The notes under the pieces were generated by a model, which saw only the letters and a list, made by a program, of their open reading frames with translations, made no database searches and had not been told where the DNA came from. DNA of 64,000 nucleotides from Rhizobium sp. ICMP 5592 (GTDB lineage Bacteria > Pseudomonadota > Alphaproteobacteria > Rhizobiales > Rhizobiaceae). Position numbers and translations under genes: made by a program. The stretch spans positions 859,032 through 923,031 of the forward strand of contig NZ_QSNT01000001.1 of assembly GCF_009498525.1 (NCBI RefSeq), in the 5' to 3' direction. Shown piece by piece: positions 16,548 through 25,576 of the stretch (position 1 is its first letter; the number at the start of each line of letters is the position of its first letter).

Positions 16548-17621
16548 CTAGACGTTCGAGGAGTAGATCGCGTCCACGACAGCGTCGGTGACATCCTTGG
16601 TGGTCGCCGTCCCGCCGACATCAGGGGTCAGTATGCCCGCGCCGGTGACACGCTCGACGGCGCGCATCAGTCGGGCGGAGGCGTCCTGCTCGCCGAGATG
16701 ATCGAGCATCTGCGCGGCGGTCCAGAAGGTCGCGACCGGATTGGCGATGCCCTTGCCGGTGATATCGAAAGCAGAGCCATGGATCGGTTCGAACATGGAG
16801 GGGAAACGGCGCTCCGGATCGATATTGGCCGTCGGCGCGACGCCGAGCGATCCGGCCAGCGCGCCGGCGAGATCCGACAGGATGTCGGCATGCAGGTTGG
16901 TGGCGACGATGGTGTCGAGGCTCTGCGGCTTCAGCGTCATGCGAACGGTCATGGCGTCGACCAGCATCTTGTCCCAGGTGACGTCGGGGAATTCCTCGGC
17001 CACCTCGGCGGCAATCTCGTCCCACATGACCATGCCATGCCGCTGGGCATTGGATTTGGTGACGACGGTCAGGAACTTGCGCGGGCGCGATTGGGCGAGC
17101 TTGAAGGCATAGCGCATGATCCGCGTGACGCCGACGCGGGTGAAGATGGCGACCTCGGTGCCGACCTCTTCGGGCAGGCCGCGGTGCGCGCGGCCGCCAT
17201 GGCCGGAATATTCGCCTTCGGAATTCTCCCGCACGATGACCCAATCGAGATCGCCGGGTCCGCAATTGCGCAGCGGCGGCGTTATGCCGGGCAGGATCTT
17301 TGTCGGGCGGACGTTGGCATATTGGTCGAAGCCCTGGCAGATCGGCAGGCGCAAGCCCCAGAGCGTGATGTGATCGGGCACATCGGGCGCCCCGACGGCA
17401 CCGAAATAGATGGCGTCGAATTTCTTCAGCTGGGAAAGGCCGTCCGCTGGCATCATCACGCCATGCTTCTTGTAATAGTCGGAGCCCCAGTCGAAGTTTT
17501 CGACGTTGAACTTTATATCTCCGAGCCGTTTTTCAAGGCTGGCGAGAACCGTGGTGCCGGCGGCGATGACTTCCGGTCCGATACCGTCGGCGGGGATGGT
17601 TGCAATTGCATATTCGCGCAT
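16548..17621 (-). CDS. ttuC: Tartrate dehydrogenase/decarboxylase TtuC-like
   Basis: 357 aa member of the isocitrate/isopropylmalate dehydrogenase family. It shows the N-terminal IATIPADGIGPEVIAAG, the substrate region with IVRENSEGEYSGHGG, Asp-metal region NLHADILSDLAGALAGSLG and the adenine-binding MFEPIHGSAFDITGKGIANP. The family oxidises tartrate, malate and related acids with NAD+ and a divalent metal. The ATG at 17621 matches the known N-terminus; a longer frame reaching 18422 overlaps the transporter gene in another frame and is an artefact. It lies between the transporter and the TtuD gene with small gaps. Confidence 0.92.
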   Translation of the reverse strand: MREYAIATIPADGIGPEVIAAGTTVLASLEKRLGDIKFNVENFDWGSDYYKKHGVMMPADGLSQLKKFDAIYFGAVGAPDVPDHITLWGLRLPICQGFDQYANVRPTKILPGITPPLRNCGPGDLDWVIVRENSEGEYSGHGGRAHRGLPEEVGTEVAIFTRVGVTRIMRYAFKLAQSRPRKFLTVVTKSNAQRHGMVMWDEIAAEVAEEFPDVTWDKMLVDAMTVRMTLKPQSLDTIVATNLHADILSDLAGALAGSLGVAPTANIDPERRFPSMFEPIHGSAFDITGKGIANPVATFWTAAQMLDHLGEQDASARLMRAVERVTGAGILTPDVGGTATTKDVTDAVVDAIYSSNV

Positions 17622-17644
17622 TTTTCTCTCCGTAAATGTAAGGG

Positions 17645-18949
17645 TTAGGACTGCTGGCCTGCAGCCTGGATTGCCGATGCCTTGGCGGCGGCGCGGGACA
17701 GGATGAGCGTCAGTGCCGCCGACAAAACCAGAAGGCTCGCGACAAAGCAGAGCCCGCCGGCAAAGCCACCGGTCAGATCCTTGATCCAGCCGATCATCGA
17801 GGGGCCGACGAAGCCGCCGAGATTGCCGATGGAATTGATGGTGGCGATGCCCGCCGCCGCAGCCGGCCCGGACAGGAACAGTGTTGGCATGCTCCACAGC
17901 GGCGGCTTCGAGCAGCTGATGCCGATATTGACGAGGGTGAGTGCTACGAGGACAGCAAGCACGCCGGTCGCCCCGGCGGCAAAGGCAAGTCCCGCTGCCG
18001 CCAGCAGGCAGGCGAGCACGACATGCCATGTGCGTTCGCCGGTCCTGTCGGAATGACGCGCCCAGAGGACCATAGCGACGACCGCAAAGGTCGCGGGAAT
18101 GGCGTTCAGGAAGCCGACCTCGAGCGAGGAAAGGCCGAACTCCTTGATGATCTGCGGCGCCCAGATGCCGAGCGAATAGAGACCCGCCGACGTGCCGAAA
18201 TAGACCAGGGCAAGTGCAAGGACGCGTACATCGACGAGACCTGCCCAAATGCTGTGGCTTGTCTTGACGCCTCTGGTCTTCTGTTCGTCTTCCATGGTCT
18301 TCACCAGCCAGTTGCGCTCCTCGTCGGACAACCATTTCGCCTTGGCCGGGCGGTCGGTCAGATAGAACAATACAACGACGCCGAAGAGGAGGGCCGGCGC
18401 CGCCTCGATCAGGAACATCCACTGCCAGCCGGCCAGACCCATCAACCCGTGCATCTGCATCAGCGCGCCGGAGATCGGCGAGCCGAGCACCGTCGAAAGC
18501 GGCGCCGCGGCCATGAACAGCGCCGTGACGGCGGCACGGCGGCGGGCCGGGAACCAGAAGCTCAGATAGAGGATGATGCCCGGAAAGAAACCGGCTTCTG
18601 CGACACCGAGCAGGAAACGCAGGACATAGAAGCTGGTCGCTCCCTGGACGAAGGCCATCAGGCCCGAAACGATGCCCCAGGTGATCATCACCCGGGCGAT
18701 CCAGATACGGGCGCCGACCTTGTTGAGGATGAGATTGGAGGGCACTTCGAACAGGAAGTAGCCGAGAAAGAAGATGCCGGCGCCGAAGCCGAAGACGGTC
18801 GACGAGAAACCGAGATCCTTGTTCATCTCCAGCGCCGCAAAGCCGATGTTCACGCGATCGAGGAACGCGATGAGGTAGAGCAGCATGATGAAGGGAACGA
18901 TGCGAATTGTAATCTTGCGCAGAACGCGCGTTTCCAGCTCATTGGCCAT
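17645..18949 (-). CDS. ttuB: MFS tartrate transporter TtuB-like (ACS family)
   Basis: 434 aa with about twelve membrane segments. It carries the ACS-family motif LIAFLDRVNIGFAALEMN near the N-terminus and RIWIARVMITWGIVSGLMAF after segment 4. The position directly before tartrate dehydrogenase and TtuD, with a divergent LysR gene, is the arrangement of the Agrobacterium vitis ttu operon, so tartrate is the likely cargo. Of two close ATGs (18955 and 18949) the second is chosen: GGGAGGA touches the first but stands 7 bases from the second. Confidence 0.9.
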   Translation of the reverse strand: MANELETRVLRKITIRIVPFIMLLYLIAFLDRVNIGFAALEMNKDLGFSSTVFGFGAGIFFLGYFLFEVPSNLILNKVGARIWIARVMITWGIVSGLMAFVQGATSFYVLRFLLGVAEAGFFPGIILYLSFWFPARRRAAVTALFMAAAPLSTVLGSPISGALMQMHGLMGLAGWQWMFLIEAAPALLFGVVVLFYLTDRPAKAKWLSDEERNWLVKTMEDEQKTRGVKTSHSIWAGLVDVRVLALALVYFGTSAGLYSLGIWAPQIIKEFGLSSLEVGFLNAIPATFAVVAMVLWARHSDRTGERTWHVVLACLLAAAGLAFAAGATGVLAVLVALTLVNIGISCSKPPLWSMPTLFLSGPAAAAGIATINSIGNLGGFVGPSMIGWIKDLTGGFAGGLCFVASLLVLSAALTLILSRAAAKASAIQAAGQQS

Positions 18950-19041
18950 GGCCATTCCTCCCAGAATGATGACGTTGGCGCACCTCCTGCGCCGTCACCC
19001 AACGATGTTGGAGAAACTGCCCGTGGACAATGAAACAGAAA

Positions 19042-19064
19042 TTATATAAATTATTGATATAATA
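19042..19064. promoter_or_regulatory. AT-rich dyad in the ttuB/LysR intergenic region, candidate LysR site
   Basis: ATTATAT (19042-19048) and ATATAAT (19058-19064) form a perfect inverted repeat with 9-bp spacing in a strongly AT-rich stretch. It fits the T-N11-A style of LysR binding sites and lies just upstream of the LysR start, suiting autoregulation as well as control of the divergent operon. The assignment is by position and symmetry only. Confidence 0.45.
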
Positions 19065-19077
19065 TGAGGGCAAATCT

Positions 19078-19992
19078 TTGGAATTGCAGCAGTTACGCTG
19101 TTTCGTGGCGGTAGCGCAGGAACTGCATTTCGGACGCGCGGCGCGTACGCTCAGCATCCTGCCGGCCTCGCTCGGGCGGCAGATCCGGCTGCTCGAGGAT
19201 TTTCTCGGCACGCGCCTCATGGAGCGAACGACCCGCAACGTCATGCTCACGCGGGACGGAACGGAGCTCTTGAAGGAGGCGAAGCAGGTTCTTGCGCAGG
19301 CCGACGCGATGACCGAGCGTTTCCGTCATCGCCGGCATGTTCCGCGCACGGGGATCAGGATCGGCGCGATCGACAGCGCGGCGGCCGGGCTTATCCCTCA
19401 GCTCCTTCATGATCTGAAGCTGGAATACCCCGAAATCTCCGTGCAGATTTCGGAGGAAAAGACCGTTCGCCTGCTCCCGAAGCTGATATCGGGCCGGCTC
19501 GACCTCGTATTCATCAGGCCTCCCGAAATCGTGGACCGGAAGATAAAGCTGCTTCGGCTTTTCAACGAAACGGCCGTTGTCGCGATCTCCGACCGCCATC
19601 GGCTTGCCGGTCGCAAGAGCATTGCTGTCGAGGAACTGGAGGATGAGCCGCTCATCGTCCCTGATCGCCGCTCGAGGCCGCATAGCCATGACATGACGAT
19701 CAAGCTGTTCACCGAGGCTGGATTGACGGTCAGGATCGCGCAGATGGCCGACGAGAAGCAGACGATCGTCAACCTAGTCGCTGCCGAAATCGGCCTGGCA
19801 ATTGTTCCCCAATGGACATCGCGGCTTGCGGTCTCCGGTGTGCGTTACATTCCGCTTCGCCCCGGTCGGGAGCGGACGACGGGGCAGCTTCCCCTCTATG
19901 CGGCCTGGCTGAAGGGGGTGCGCGATCCCCTGCGCGATAGCCTGGTCGGCATTCTTATGAAGCATCTGGCGGTCTATTCGGAAAACGCCTGA
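19078..19992 (+). CDS. ttuA: LysR-family regulator, TtuA-like
   Basis: 304 aa. The N-terminal winged helix-turn-helix is typical ([20 protein letters not shown], then [20 protein letters not shown]), followed by a linker helix and a two-lobed effector domain beginning around residue 90 ([18 protein letters not shown]). The start codon is a TTG giving MELQQLR, preceded by a GAGGG box; no upstream ATG fits. It is divergent from the tartrate genes and would activate them in response to tartrate or a product. The gene name rests on this synteny. Confidence 0.85.
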   Translation: MELQQLRCFVAVAQELHFGRAARTLSILPASLGRQIRLLEDFLGTRLMERTTRNVMLTRDGTELLKEAKQVLAQADAMTERFRHRRHVPRTGIRIGAIDSAAAGLIPQLLHDLKLEYPEISVQISEEKTVRLLPKLISGRLDLVFIRPPEIVDRKIKLLRLFNETAVVAISDRHRLAGRKSIAVEELEDEPLIVPDRRSRPHSHDMTIKLFTEAGLTVRIAQMADEKQTIVNLVAAEIGLAIVPQWTSRLAVSGVRYIPLRPGRERTTGQLPLYAAWLKGVRDPLRDSLVGILMKHLAVYSENA

Positions 19993-20102
19993 TAGGGGCA
20001 TGCATCGTCTCGTGCCCTTCATAATGCTTGATCGCGTTCAATCCTGTTCTCTTCCCCGATTGAAGACGTTGCAAGCCGGTCCGACATGGGGTAGTCAAAA
20101 CA

Positions 20103-20117
20103 TGATAATAAAACTCA
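20103..20117. promoter_or_regulatory. Candidate RirA-type iron-responsive operator upstream of fecI
   Basis: TGA-N9-TCA (TGATAATAAAACTCA) matches the simple palindromic form of the rhizobial IRO box bound by the iron-sulfur repressor RirA. An overlapping dyad CTCAA-N5-TTGAG follows (20114-20128). It lies about 110 bp before the fecI start, in the one AT-rich patch of this gap. A 6-base match can occur by chance, but the location suits an iron-uptake operon. Confidence 0.45.
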
Positions 20118-20224
20118 AGAAATTTGAGGGGCAAAGCGCGAGGACCGCAGGCTTCAGGCGGATGCGGCGGGCGCAGGACCCGATATGAGCTGTTGGATCG
20201 CCAGGATCAGGACTTGGACATGTG

Positions 20225-20728
20225 ATGACCGATATGTTGCATTCCCTTCACGCAGGCGAGGAAAAACGGCTTCATCGTTTTTTCCATCGACGGCTGAAGA
20301 ACAGGGATGATGTCGCGGATGCGACGCAGGAGACATTCCTGCGGATGCTGGAAGCCTCGCACGCGACACTCATCGAGAATCCGCAGGCCTATCTTTTCCA
20401 GGTGGCACGGTCGGTCGCGCGCGTCATCCTGATCCGGCAGACCAGGGAGCAGGCGATGTTTGCCCCCGACGATGCCGGTATGGAGGAGCCCGACGAATTT
20501 CCGCTGCCGGACCGGATCGTCAATGCCCGGCAATGCTTGCTGATCATGGCAAAGGCGATCGAGGCGCTGCCGACGCGCTGCCAGCAGGTCTTCATTCTCA
20601 GCCGCCTGCGCGGACTTTCCAATGGGGAAATCGCCGCCGAACTCGGCATATCCCGCAACATGGTCGAGAAGCATATCATCAAGGCGCTACTGCATTGCCG
20701 GAAGGTCCGCGCCGAAATATTTTTCTGA
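20225..20728 (+). CDS. fecI: ECF sigma factor, FecI type
   Basis: 167 aa. Region 2 (DDVADATQETFLRMLEASHA, core-binding and -10 recognition) and region 4 with the helix-turn-helix SNGEIAAELGISRNMVEKHI (-35 recognition) are both complete. The QAYLFQVARSVARV link and overall size match FecI-like factors for iron-siderophore signalling. The ATG at 20225 is used; a GTG three bases earlier is also possible. It is followed by FecR and a TonB-dependent receptor with an N-terminal signalling domain, the standard surface-signalling trio. It would direct polymerase to the receptor promoter when the siderophore is bound. Confidence 0.9.
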   Translation: MTDMLHSLHAGEEKRLHRFFHRRLKNRDDVADATQETFLRMLEASHATLIENPQAYLFQVARSVARVILIRQTREQAMFAPDDAGMEEPDEFPLPDRIVNARQCLLIMAKAIEALPTRCQQVFILSRLRGLSNGEIAAELGISRNMVEKHIIKALLHCRKVRAEIFF

Positions 20729-20730
20729 AC

Positions 20731-20768
20731 CGACGTCAGGAGATGGACATCGTTTTGGCTCTTAGGAA
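20731..20768 (+). promoter_or_regulatory. Promoter-like element, copy 1 (upstream of fecR)
   Basis: CGACGTCAGGAG, 8 bases, CGTTTT, then GCTCTT, begins 3 bp after fecI. The same arrangement with identical spacing occurs before the receptor gene at 21795-21832; about 27 of 38 positions agree. CGT-containing -10 boxes are common for iron-type ECF factors, so this is a candidate FecI-dependent promoter. An alternative is a shared RNA or regulator site. Confidence 0.5.
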
Positions 20769-20822
20769 GAGAGCCCGAACTGATGCACGCTTTTGTTGAG
20801 CCAAAGACAGGCCGATGGAACC

Positions 20823-21776
20823 ATGAGCCGCAGTTACGACAACGAGATCGACGACCGGTTAGCGGAAGCCGCAGCCGGCTGGGTCGCGCGGCTGCAATCC
20901 GCCGATGCAACGGATCGGGACAGGGCCGATTTCCAGTGTTGGTTGCGGGCTCACCCTTCTCATATTGTTGCCTATGACGAGATGAGCGCGCTGTGGGGCA
21001 GCCTCAAGGATGCACCGGTTTCTCTCGAGAGCTTGAAAGCGCGGCGCTCATCCGCGGCGAGGGCGGTCGGGTTGGCGGTGATGCTTAGCGTGATCGCGGC
21101 CTCATCCTATACGATCCGGCAGCTGGGCCTGATCGATCGCTGGCGTGCCGACTATTATACGGATGTCGGAGAGGTTCGATCGGTCGTGCTGGAGGACGGC
21201 ACGCAGGTGGATCTCGATACCGATACGGCGATCGCCGTGCGCTATTCGGCTGGAGAGCGACATGTCCAGCTGCTGCGCGGCCAGGCATTTTTCGATGTCA
21301 CCAAGAATCCGGCGCGACCGTTTATCGTCGACGAAGGCCAACTGAGCGCGATTGCACTCGGTACGCATTATTCCGTCCAGGCCCCGACCGGCTCGTTGCC
21401 TCAAATGGTCCAGGTGGAGGAAGGCGTGGTCGAGGTCAAGGCAGGCGGCAACGACACGATCCTCAGGGCGGGTGACGCGATTACCGTCGATGCTTCCGGC
21501 AAGGCGACGCTTGCAAAGGCGGATGTGGCGAACGAAACCGCCTGGCGACAGGGGAAACTGGTGTTCTCCGCGACGCCGCTAAGCAAGGTGGCGGAAACGC
21601 TCGCTCGCTATCGTCGCGGACGCGTCGTCGTTCTCGATGCGCAGGCGGCGGACCGGAAGGTCTCCGGTGTCTTCGACCTGTCCAATACCGATGAAGCTCT
21701 TGCCATCGTAGAAAGCAATCTACCGGTATCCGTGACCCGGGTCACGGACGCGCTGGTGTTCATCCGTTCGAAATAG
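20823..21776 (+). CDS. fecR: FecR-type anti-sigma/sigma regulator
   Basis: 317 aa. A cytoplasmic N-terminal FecR_N domain (DRLAEAAAGWVARLQSADAT, then AYDEMSALWGSL) binds the sigma factor. One membrane helix (AVGLAVMLSVIAASSYTI, about residues 80-97) follows. The periplasmic FecR domain (VLEDGTQVDLDTDTAIAVRY, VEEGVVEVKAG) and a C-terminal DUF4974 segment interact with the receptor signalling domain. ATG at 20823 is chosen as it begins the conserved domain; 30 extra bases upstream are open but not conserved. It relays siderophore binding at the outer membrane to FecI. Confidence 0.9.
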   Translation: MSRSYDNEIDDRLAEAAAGWVARLQSADATDRDRADFQCWLRAHPSHIVAYDEMSALWGSLKDAPVSLESLKARRSSAARAVGLAVMLSVIAASSYTIRQLGLIDRWRADYYTDVGEVRSVVLEDGTQVDLDTDTAIAVRYSAGERHVQLLRGQAFFDVTKNPARPFIVDEGQLSAIALGTHYSVQAPTGSLPQMVQVEEGVVEVKAGGNDTILRAGDAITVDASGKATLAKADVANETAWRQGKLVFSATPLSKVAETLARYRRGRVVVLDAQAADRKVSGVFDLSNTDEALAIVESNLPVSVTRVTDALVFIRSK

Positions 21777-21794
21777 TCGAGATTTTTTCAAACA

Positions 21795-21832
21795 CGACGT
21801 CAGGAGGTCCCGGCCGTTTTCACTCTTTGTAA
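21795..21832 (+). promoter_or_regulatory. Promoter-like element, copy 2 (upstream of the siderophore receptor)
   Basis: CGACGTCAGGAG, 8 bases, CGTTTT, then ACTCTT. It matches copy 1 at 20731-20768 in sequence and spacing and lies about 45-80 bp before the receptor start. Candidate FecI-type promoter for the receptor operon. Confidence 0.55.
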
Positions 21833-21876
21833 AGGAATGGCGCGTCCGGGCGGCGCGTCGTTGCTGAGGCGTAGGG

Positions 21877-24297
21877 ATGATCAAGGGGGCCTGTGTGGCA
21901 TCGATGAATTGGAAAGTGAGACGTGGCGCGTTCGCGGCAACGGTTTTTGCGGGCATTTCGGCATTTGCGGGCGCCGGCCTGGCGCAGACAGCCAATAAAC
22001 CCGAGGCGAATGCCGGACAGGCGACGGTCAACGTCTCCATACCGGCAGGGCCGCTGGAAGGCGCCATTCTGGCCTTCGGGCGTCAGGCGAATATCCGGCT
22101 GCTCTATCCCACCGCGCTCACCGCTGGAAAGACCACGCGCGGGGTGAGCGGAAATCTCCCGGCCAAGGCTGCGGTCACGCAATTGCTCGCGGGTTCGGGA
22201 CTTGTCTACAGCTTCACCGGCCCGAACACCGTCCGCATCTACGACCGAGCCGACCAATCGGCTCAGGCGGGAGGTGTGGCGGCGGATGGATCGACCGTGC
22301 TCGAGCCGCTGGTCATTCAGGGCCAGGACCAGGGCGTCAAAGGTGTTCTCGAGACGGAGGGCTATGTCGGAAAATCCGGCCGCACGGCGACCAAGACCGA
22401 CACGCCGATCGCTGAAACACCGCAATCCATTTCCACGGTCTCGCAGAAGCAGTTGCAGGACCTGCGGCCACAGAACCTCTCCGAGGCGCTGAACTATACG
22501 CCCGGCGCGCGTCTGGGCCAGTATGGCGCTGAGCCGCGATATGATGCGTTCAAGGTCCGCGGCATCGATCTGACCTATACCGGCATTTTCCGCGACGGGC
22601 TGCGCCAGATCGCCAGCCCCAACGGCCTGTTCCGGCTGGAACCTTACGGCGTGGAAGCCATTGCCACGCTGCGCGGCCCTTCGGCCTCCGTCTATGGCGC
22701 CAGCAGCTCCGGCGGCATCGTCGACATCATTTCCAAGCGGCCGACGGAAGAAAAGCTGCGCGAGATCGAGGTCCAGTACGGCTCCTATGGCCGGCTTCAA
22801 TCCGCCTTCGACTTCTCTGGCCCGGTCACCGACGACAATACGCTGCTCTACCGTGTAACGGGCCTGGTGCGCGACGGGCGCAACCAGATCTCGGCGATCA
22901 AGGATGATCGGCAGTATATCGCGCCGGCTCTCACATGGCAGCCCGACGGAGACACCAAGCTGACGCTGCTCGGCGAATACATGAACTCCACGACCGGCGG
23001 GACCTGGGGTTACATCAACAAATACGGGCCTGCCGGCACATCGGTCGGCGCGACGTCTGTCTATGGCGGCGACGCCCGCTTCAACGATTTCAAGCAGAAG
23101 CAATGGCGGATCGGCTATGAACTGGAACAGGCGCTGAGCGATTCCGTCACGCTCTATCACAAGCTGCGCTATTCCGACATTTCCGCCAGGCAGGAGTGGG
23201 TCTTCGCCGACTATCCCGGCATCGTCCGCGAGGACAATAGTGGACTTGCGACCGACACCTATCTCAAGACCGATTTCGACACCGGGCCGGCAAAGCATCA
23301 GCTGATCACCGGCATCGACTACAGCTACATGAAATACACCTCGCGCCAGGGCAGCGGACCGGACCTGTTCACCGACAGCTACTCCTACATGCCCGATATC
23401 AACTACAGCGAAACCCAGAAGCAGAATTCGCTCGGCCTCTATGTGCAAGATCAGATCGAATACGATGCCTGGCGCTTTACCGCCGGTCTTCGCCATGACT
23501 GGCACAAGAGCGATTACACGCCCGGCGGCACGAGTTATTCCCGCGACGATAGCGAAACGACGTTCCGCGTCGGCCTCGGCTACGTCACGCCATGGAACGT
23601 CATGCCCTATGTCAGCTATGGCACGTCCTACGTTGCCAATCCCGGCGTGATCCAGACCTTCAACAGCGTTGCGCAGCAGGCCGACCCCACGCTCGGCAAA
23701 CAGATCGAAGTCGGCGTCAAATACCAGATTCCGGACCGCAACGTGGCCATCACCGCCGCGCTGTTCAATATCGATCAGGAGAACGCCACGGTTTACGAGA
23801 CCTCTTCCGGTCTCAATCTCTTGCGGCAGCTCGATCTTAAATCCCGCGGTTTCGAACTTGAGGCGACGGCGTCGCTGGACAACGGCCTGAACCTGATCGC
23901 CGCCTATTCCTACAATGATGTGGAAATCACCAAGCTGACCTCGGAGACCAAGAGCAATACGCTCAATTCCTCGCCCTACCACATGTTCTCGCTATGGGCC
24001 GATTACGAGGTGCAGAGCGGCGCGCTGGAGGGGCTGGGTATCGGGGCCGGGCTTCGCTATGTCGGCTCGAGTTTCGGCGACAACGTTCACACGCCGGTTC
24101 TCGACAACAAGGCGCGCACCTTCGTCGATGCCTCGCTTCGCTACGACCTCGGCAAGATTAATCCGTCGTTCGAGAGCGTGCGGCTGCAGGTCAATGCGAC
24201 GAACCTGCTGAACGAAGTCAAGCAGGTCTGCACCACGGGCTTTTGCTACTGGGATGAAGGCCGCAAGGTTGTCGCCAGCGTGCGGTATCGCTTCTGA
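21877..24297 (+). CDS. TonB-dependent siderophore receptor with N-terminal signalling domain
   Basis: 806 aa outer-membrane receptor. A signal peptide (hydrophobic [18 protein letters not shown]) is followed by an STN signalling domain ([20 protein letters not shown] ... [16 protein letters not shown], about residues 50-125) that contacts FecR. The plug domain starts near [17 protein letters not shown] with [19 protein letters not shown], and a long beta-barrel ends in the aromatic VRYRF needed for assembly. The domain set is that of FpvA/FecA-like receptors for ferric siderophores; the pattern resembles hydroxamate/ferrichrome-type receptors, but the ligand is not determined. Start ATG at 21877; an ATG at 21904 (MNWKV) is an alternative. 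The stop overlaps the next gene by one base. Confidence 0.93.
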   Translation: MIKGACVASMNWKVRRGAFAATVFAGISAFAGAGLAQTANKPEANAGQATVNVSIPAGPLEGAILAFGRQANIRLLYPTALTAGKTTRGVSGNLPAKAAVTQLLAGSGLVYSFTGPNTVRIYDRADQSAQAGGVAADGSTVLEPLVIQGQDQGVKGVLETEGYVGKSGRTATKTDTPIAETPQSISTVSQKQLQDLRPQNLSEALNYTPGARLGQYGAEPRYDAFKVRGIDLTYTGIFRDGLRQIASPNGLFRLEPYGVEAIATLRGPSASVYGASSSGGIVDIISKRPTEEKLREIEVQYGSYGRLQSAFDFSGPVTDDNTLLYRVTGLVRDGRNQISAIKDDRQYIAPALTWQPDGDTKLTLLGEYMNSTTGGTWGYINKYGPAGTSVGATSVYGGDARFNDFKQKQWRIGYELEQALSDSVTLYHKLRYSDISARQEWVFADYPGIVREDNSGLATDTYLKTDFDTGPAKHQLITGIDYSYMKYTSRQGSGPDLFTDSYSYMPDINYSETQKQNSLGLYVQDQIEYDAWRFTAGLRHDWHKSDYTPGGTSYSRDDSETTFRVGLGYVTPWNVMPYVSYGTSYVANPGVIQTFNSVAQQADPTLGKQIEVGVKYQIPDRNVAITAALFNIDQENATVYETSSGLNLLRQLDLKSRGFELEATASLDNGLNLIAAYSYNDVEITKLTSETKSNTLNSSPYHMFSLWADYEVQSGALEGLGIGAGLRYVGSSFGDNVHTPVLDNKARTFVDASLRYDLGKINPSFESVRLQVNATNLLNEVKQVCTTGFCYWDEGRKVVASVRYRF

Positions 24298-25556
24298 TGG
24301 CAACGGTTCCATCCGTTTCGCGCTCTCCGTCTCCGGCCGCGGTCTTCATCGCGGTCGGGGGCCTCTATATCGCCCAGAGCGTCATCGGCGGCGTGACCAT
24401 GCTCGGCCTACCGGCGGTCTTGCGCGCACAGGGACTGCCGCTGGACCAGATCGGCCTGCTTTATCTCACCGTCATTCCATGGGCGCTGAAATTTCTCTGG
24501 TCGCCCTATGTCGAACGCTTCCGCCTGCCAGCGCGGGGGTGCAACCGGTCCCGGCTGATCGTATTTGCCGGCGGATTGCTGTGCGCCGCCGGCCTCGGTG
24601 CCATAGGCCTGACCGGCCCCTATCCGCTCGCGCCGGTGCTGTGCGTGCTTTTGCTGATGGCGCTGGTGGCATCCACGGTGGATATTGCCTGTGACGGCTA
24701 TGCGGTCGAGACGCTTGCCAAGGAAGATCACGGCTGGGGAAATACCGCGCAGGTCGGCGGCTCCTATCTCGGCTCGGCGATCGGCGCGGGCCTGTTTCTC
24801 GTGCTGGTGGATAGCGTAGGCTGGAGCCATGCGGCCTTTGCCATGGCGTTCCTCGTCATCATCCTGGGCCTGCCGTTCGTATTCGGGCCGGCAACCCGCG
24901 GTACGATCGAGACGCGGCCGCATGCGCCATCGCTGCTTCTGGCTCTCAAGCGTCCCCAGGTACAGAAAGGCCTGATGATCGCCGCGATCTATGTCGCGGG
25001 CCAGAAATGGGGGCTCTCGATGCTCGGCCCCTTCCTGATCGATCGCGGTTTCGATCTGGCGACGATCGGCACCCTGAACGGGGCCGGTAGCATGATCGTC
25101 GGCTTTAGCGGCGCGCTTCTGGGCGGCCTGCTGGTACGGCTCTGGGGCGCCACCACCCTACTGATCCTTGCCATCCTGTTGCAGGCAGCGCTTCTCGCAA
25201 GTCTGGCGCTCTTCAGTCTCGACGACAGCCTGCCGAGGGCGTTGATCATGCCGGTCGCTATTGCCAGCTCGTCGGGGCTGATGTCTGTCGGCTTCGTTGC
25301 GCTCTATTCCCAGTTCATGGGCTGGTCGGATCCGAAGCAGGCCGGGGTCGATTTTACGCTTTTCCAGTGCGCCGATGGTCTGATCAGCATGGCCGGCGGC
25401 CTTGGCGCCGGCTGGATTGCCGAACATTTCGGCTACGCCGTCTTCTTCACCACGGCTGCCATCATCGCGATCCTTGCGGTGCCGGCTATCGGCCTGCTGA
25501 TGCGCGGCGCCAACGGCAACGCGGTTGCGATAGTGCGACCTGCGGATGGCCTCTAG
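24297..25556 (+). CDS. MFS siderophore permease, RhtX/FptX-like
   Basis: 419 aa with about twelve membrane segments. The sequence has the loose MFS pattern of the RhtX/FptX group ([55 protein letters not shown]), which also resembles AmpG. RhtX of Sinorhizobium and FptX of Pseudomonas each replace an ABC importer by carrying intact ferric siderophore across the inner membrane. The start overlaps the receptor stop (TGATG), so the two are translationally coupled. With the reductase next door, this gives a complete uptake route that needs no ABC transporter. Confidence 0.85.
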   Translation: MATVPSVSRSPSPAAVFIAVGGLYIAQSVIGGVTMLGLPAVLRAQGLPLDQIGLLYLTVIPWALKFLWSPYVERFRLPARGCNRSRLIVFAGGLLCAAGLGAIGLTGPYPLAPVLCVLLLMALVASTVDIACDGYAVETLAKEDHGWGNTAQVGGSYLGSAIGAGLFLVLVDSVGWSHAAFAMAFLVIILGLPFVFGPATRGTIETRPHAPSLLLALKRPQVQKGLMIAAIYVAGQKWGLSMLGPFLIDRGFDLATIGTLNGAGSMIVGFSGALLGGLLVRLWGATTLLILAILLQAALLASLALFSLDDSLPRALIMPVAIASSSGLMSVGFVALYSQFMGWSDPKQAGVDFTLFQCADGLISMAGGLGAGWIAEHFGYAVFFTTAAIIAILAVPAIGLLMRGANGNAVAIVRPADGL

Positions 25557-25576
25557 CAACAGAATTGGAGAACGAA

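Noticed and set aside
17622..18422. Upstream in-frame extension of the tartrate dehydrogenase
   Set aside because: It lies wholly within the TtuB-like transporter gene in another frame; the known N-terminus begins at 17621.
19993..20018. Hairpin AGGGGCA/TGCCCTT as terminator of the LysR gene
   Set aside because: The stem is short with a wobble pair and a long loop, and no T-run follows.
21820..23982. Long open frame (720 codons) on the - strand across the siderophore receptor
   Set aside because: It is antisense to a receptor with unmistakable STN, plug and barrel motifs, its translation shows no domain, and such frames are common opposite high-GC genes.
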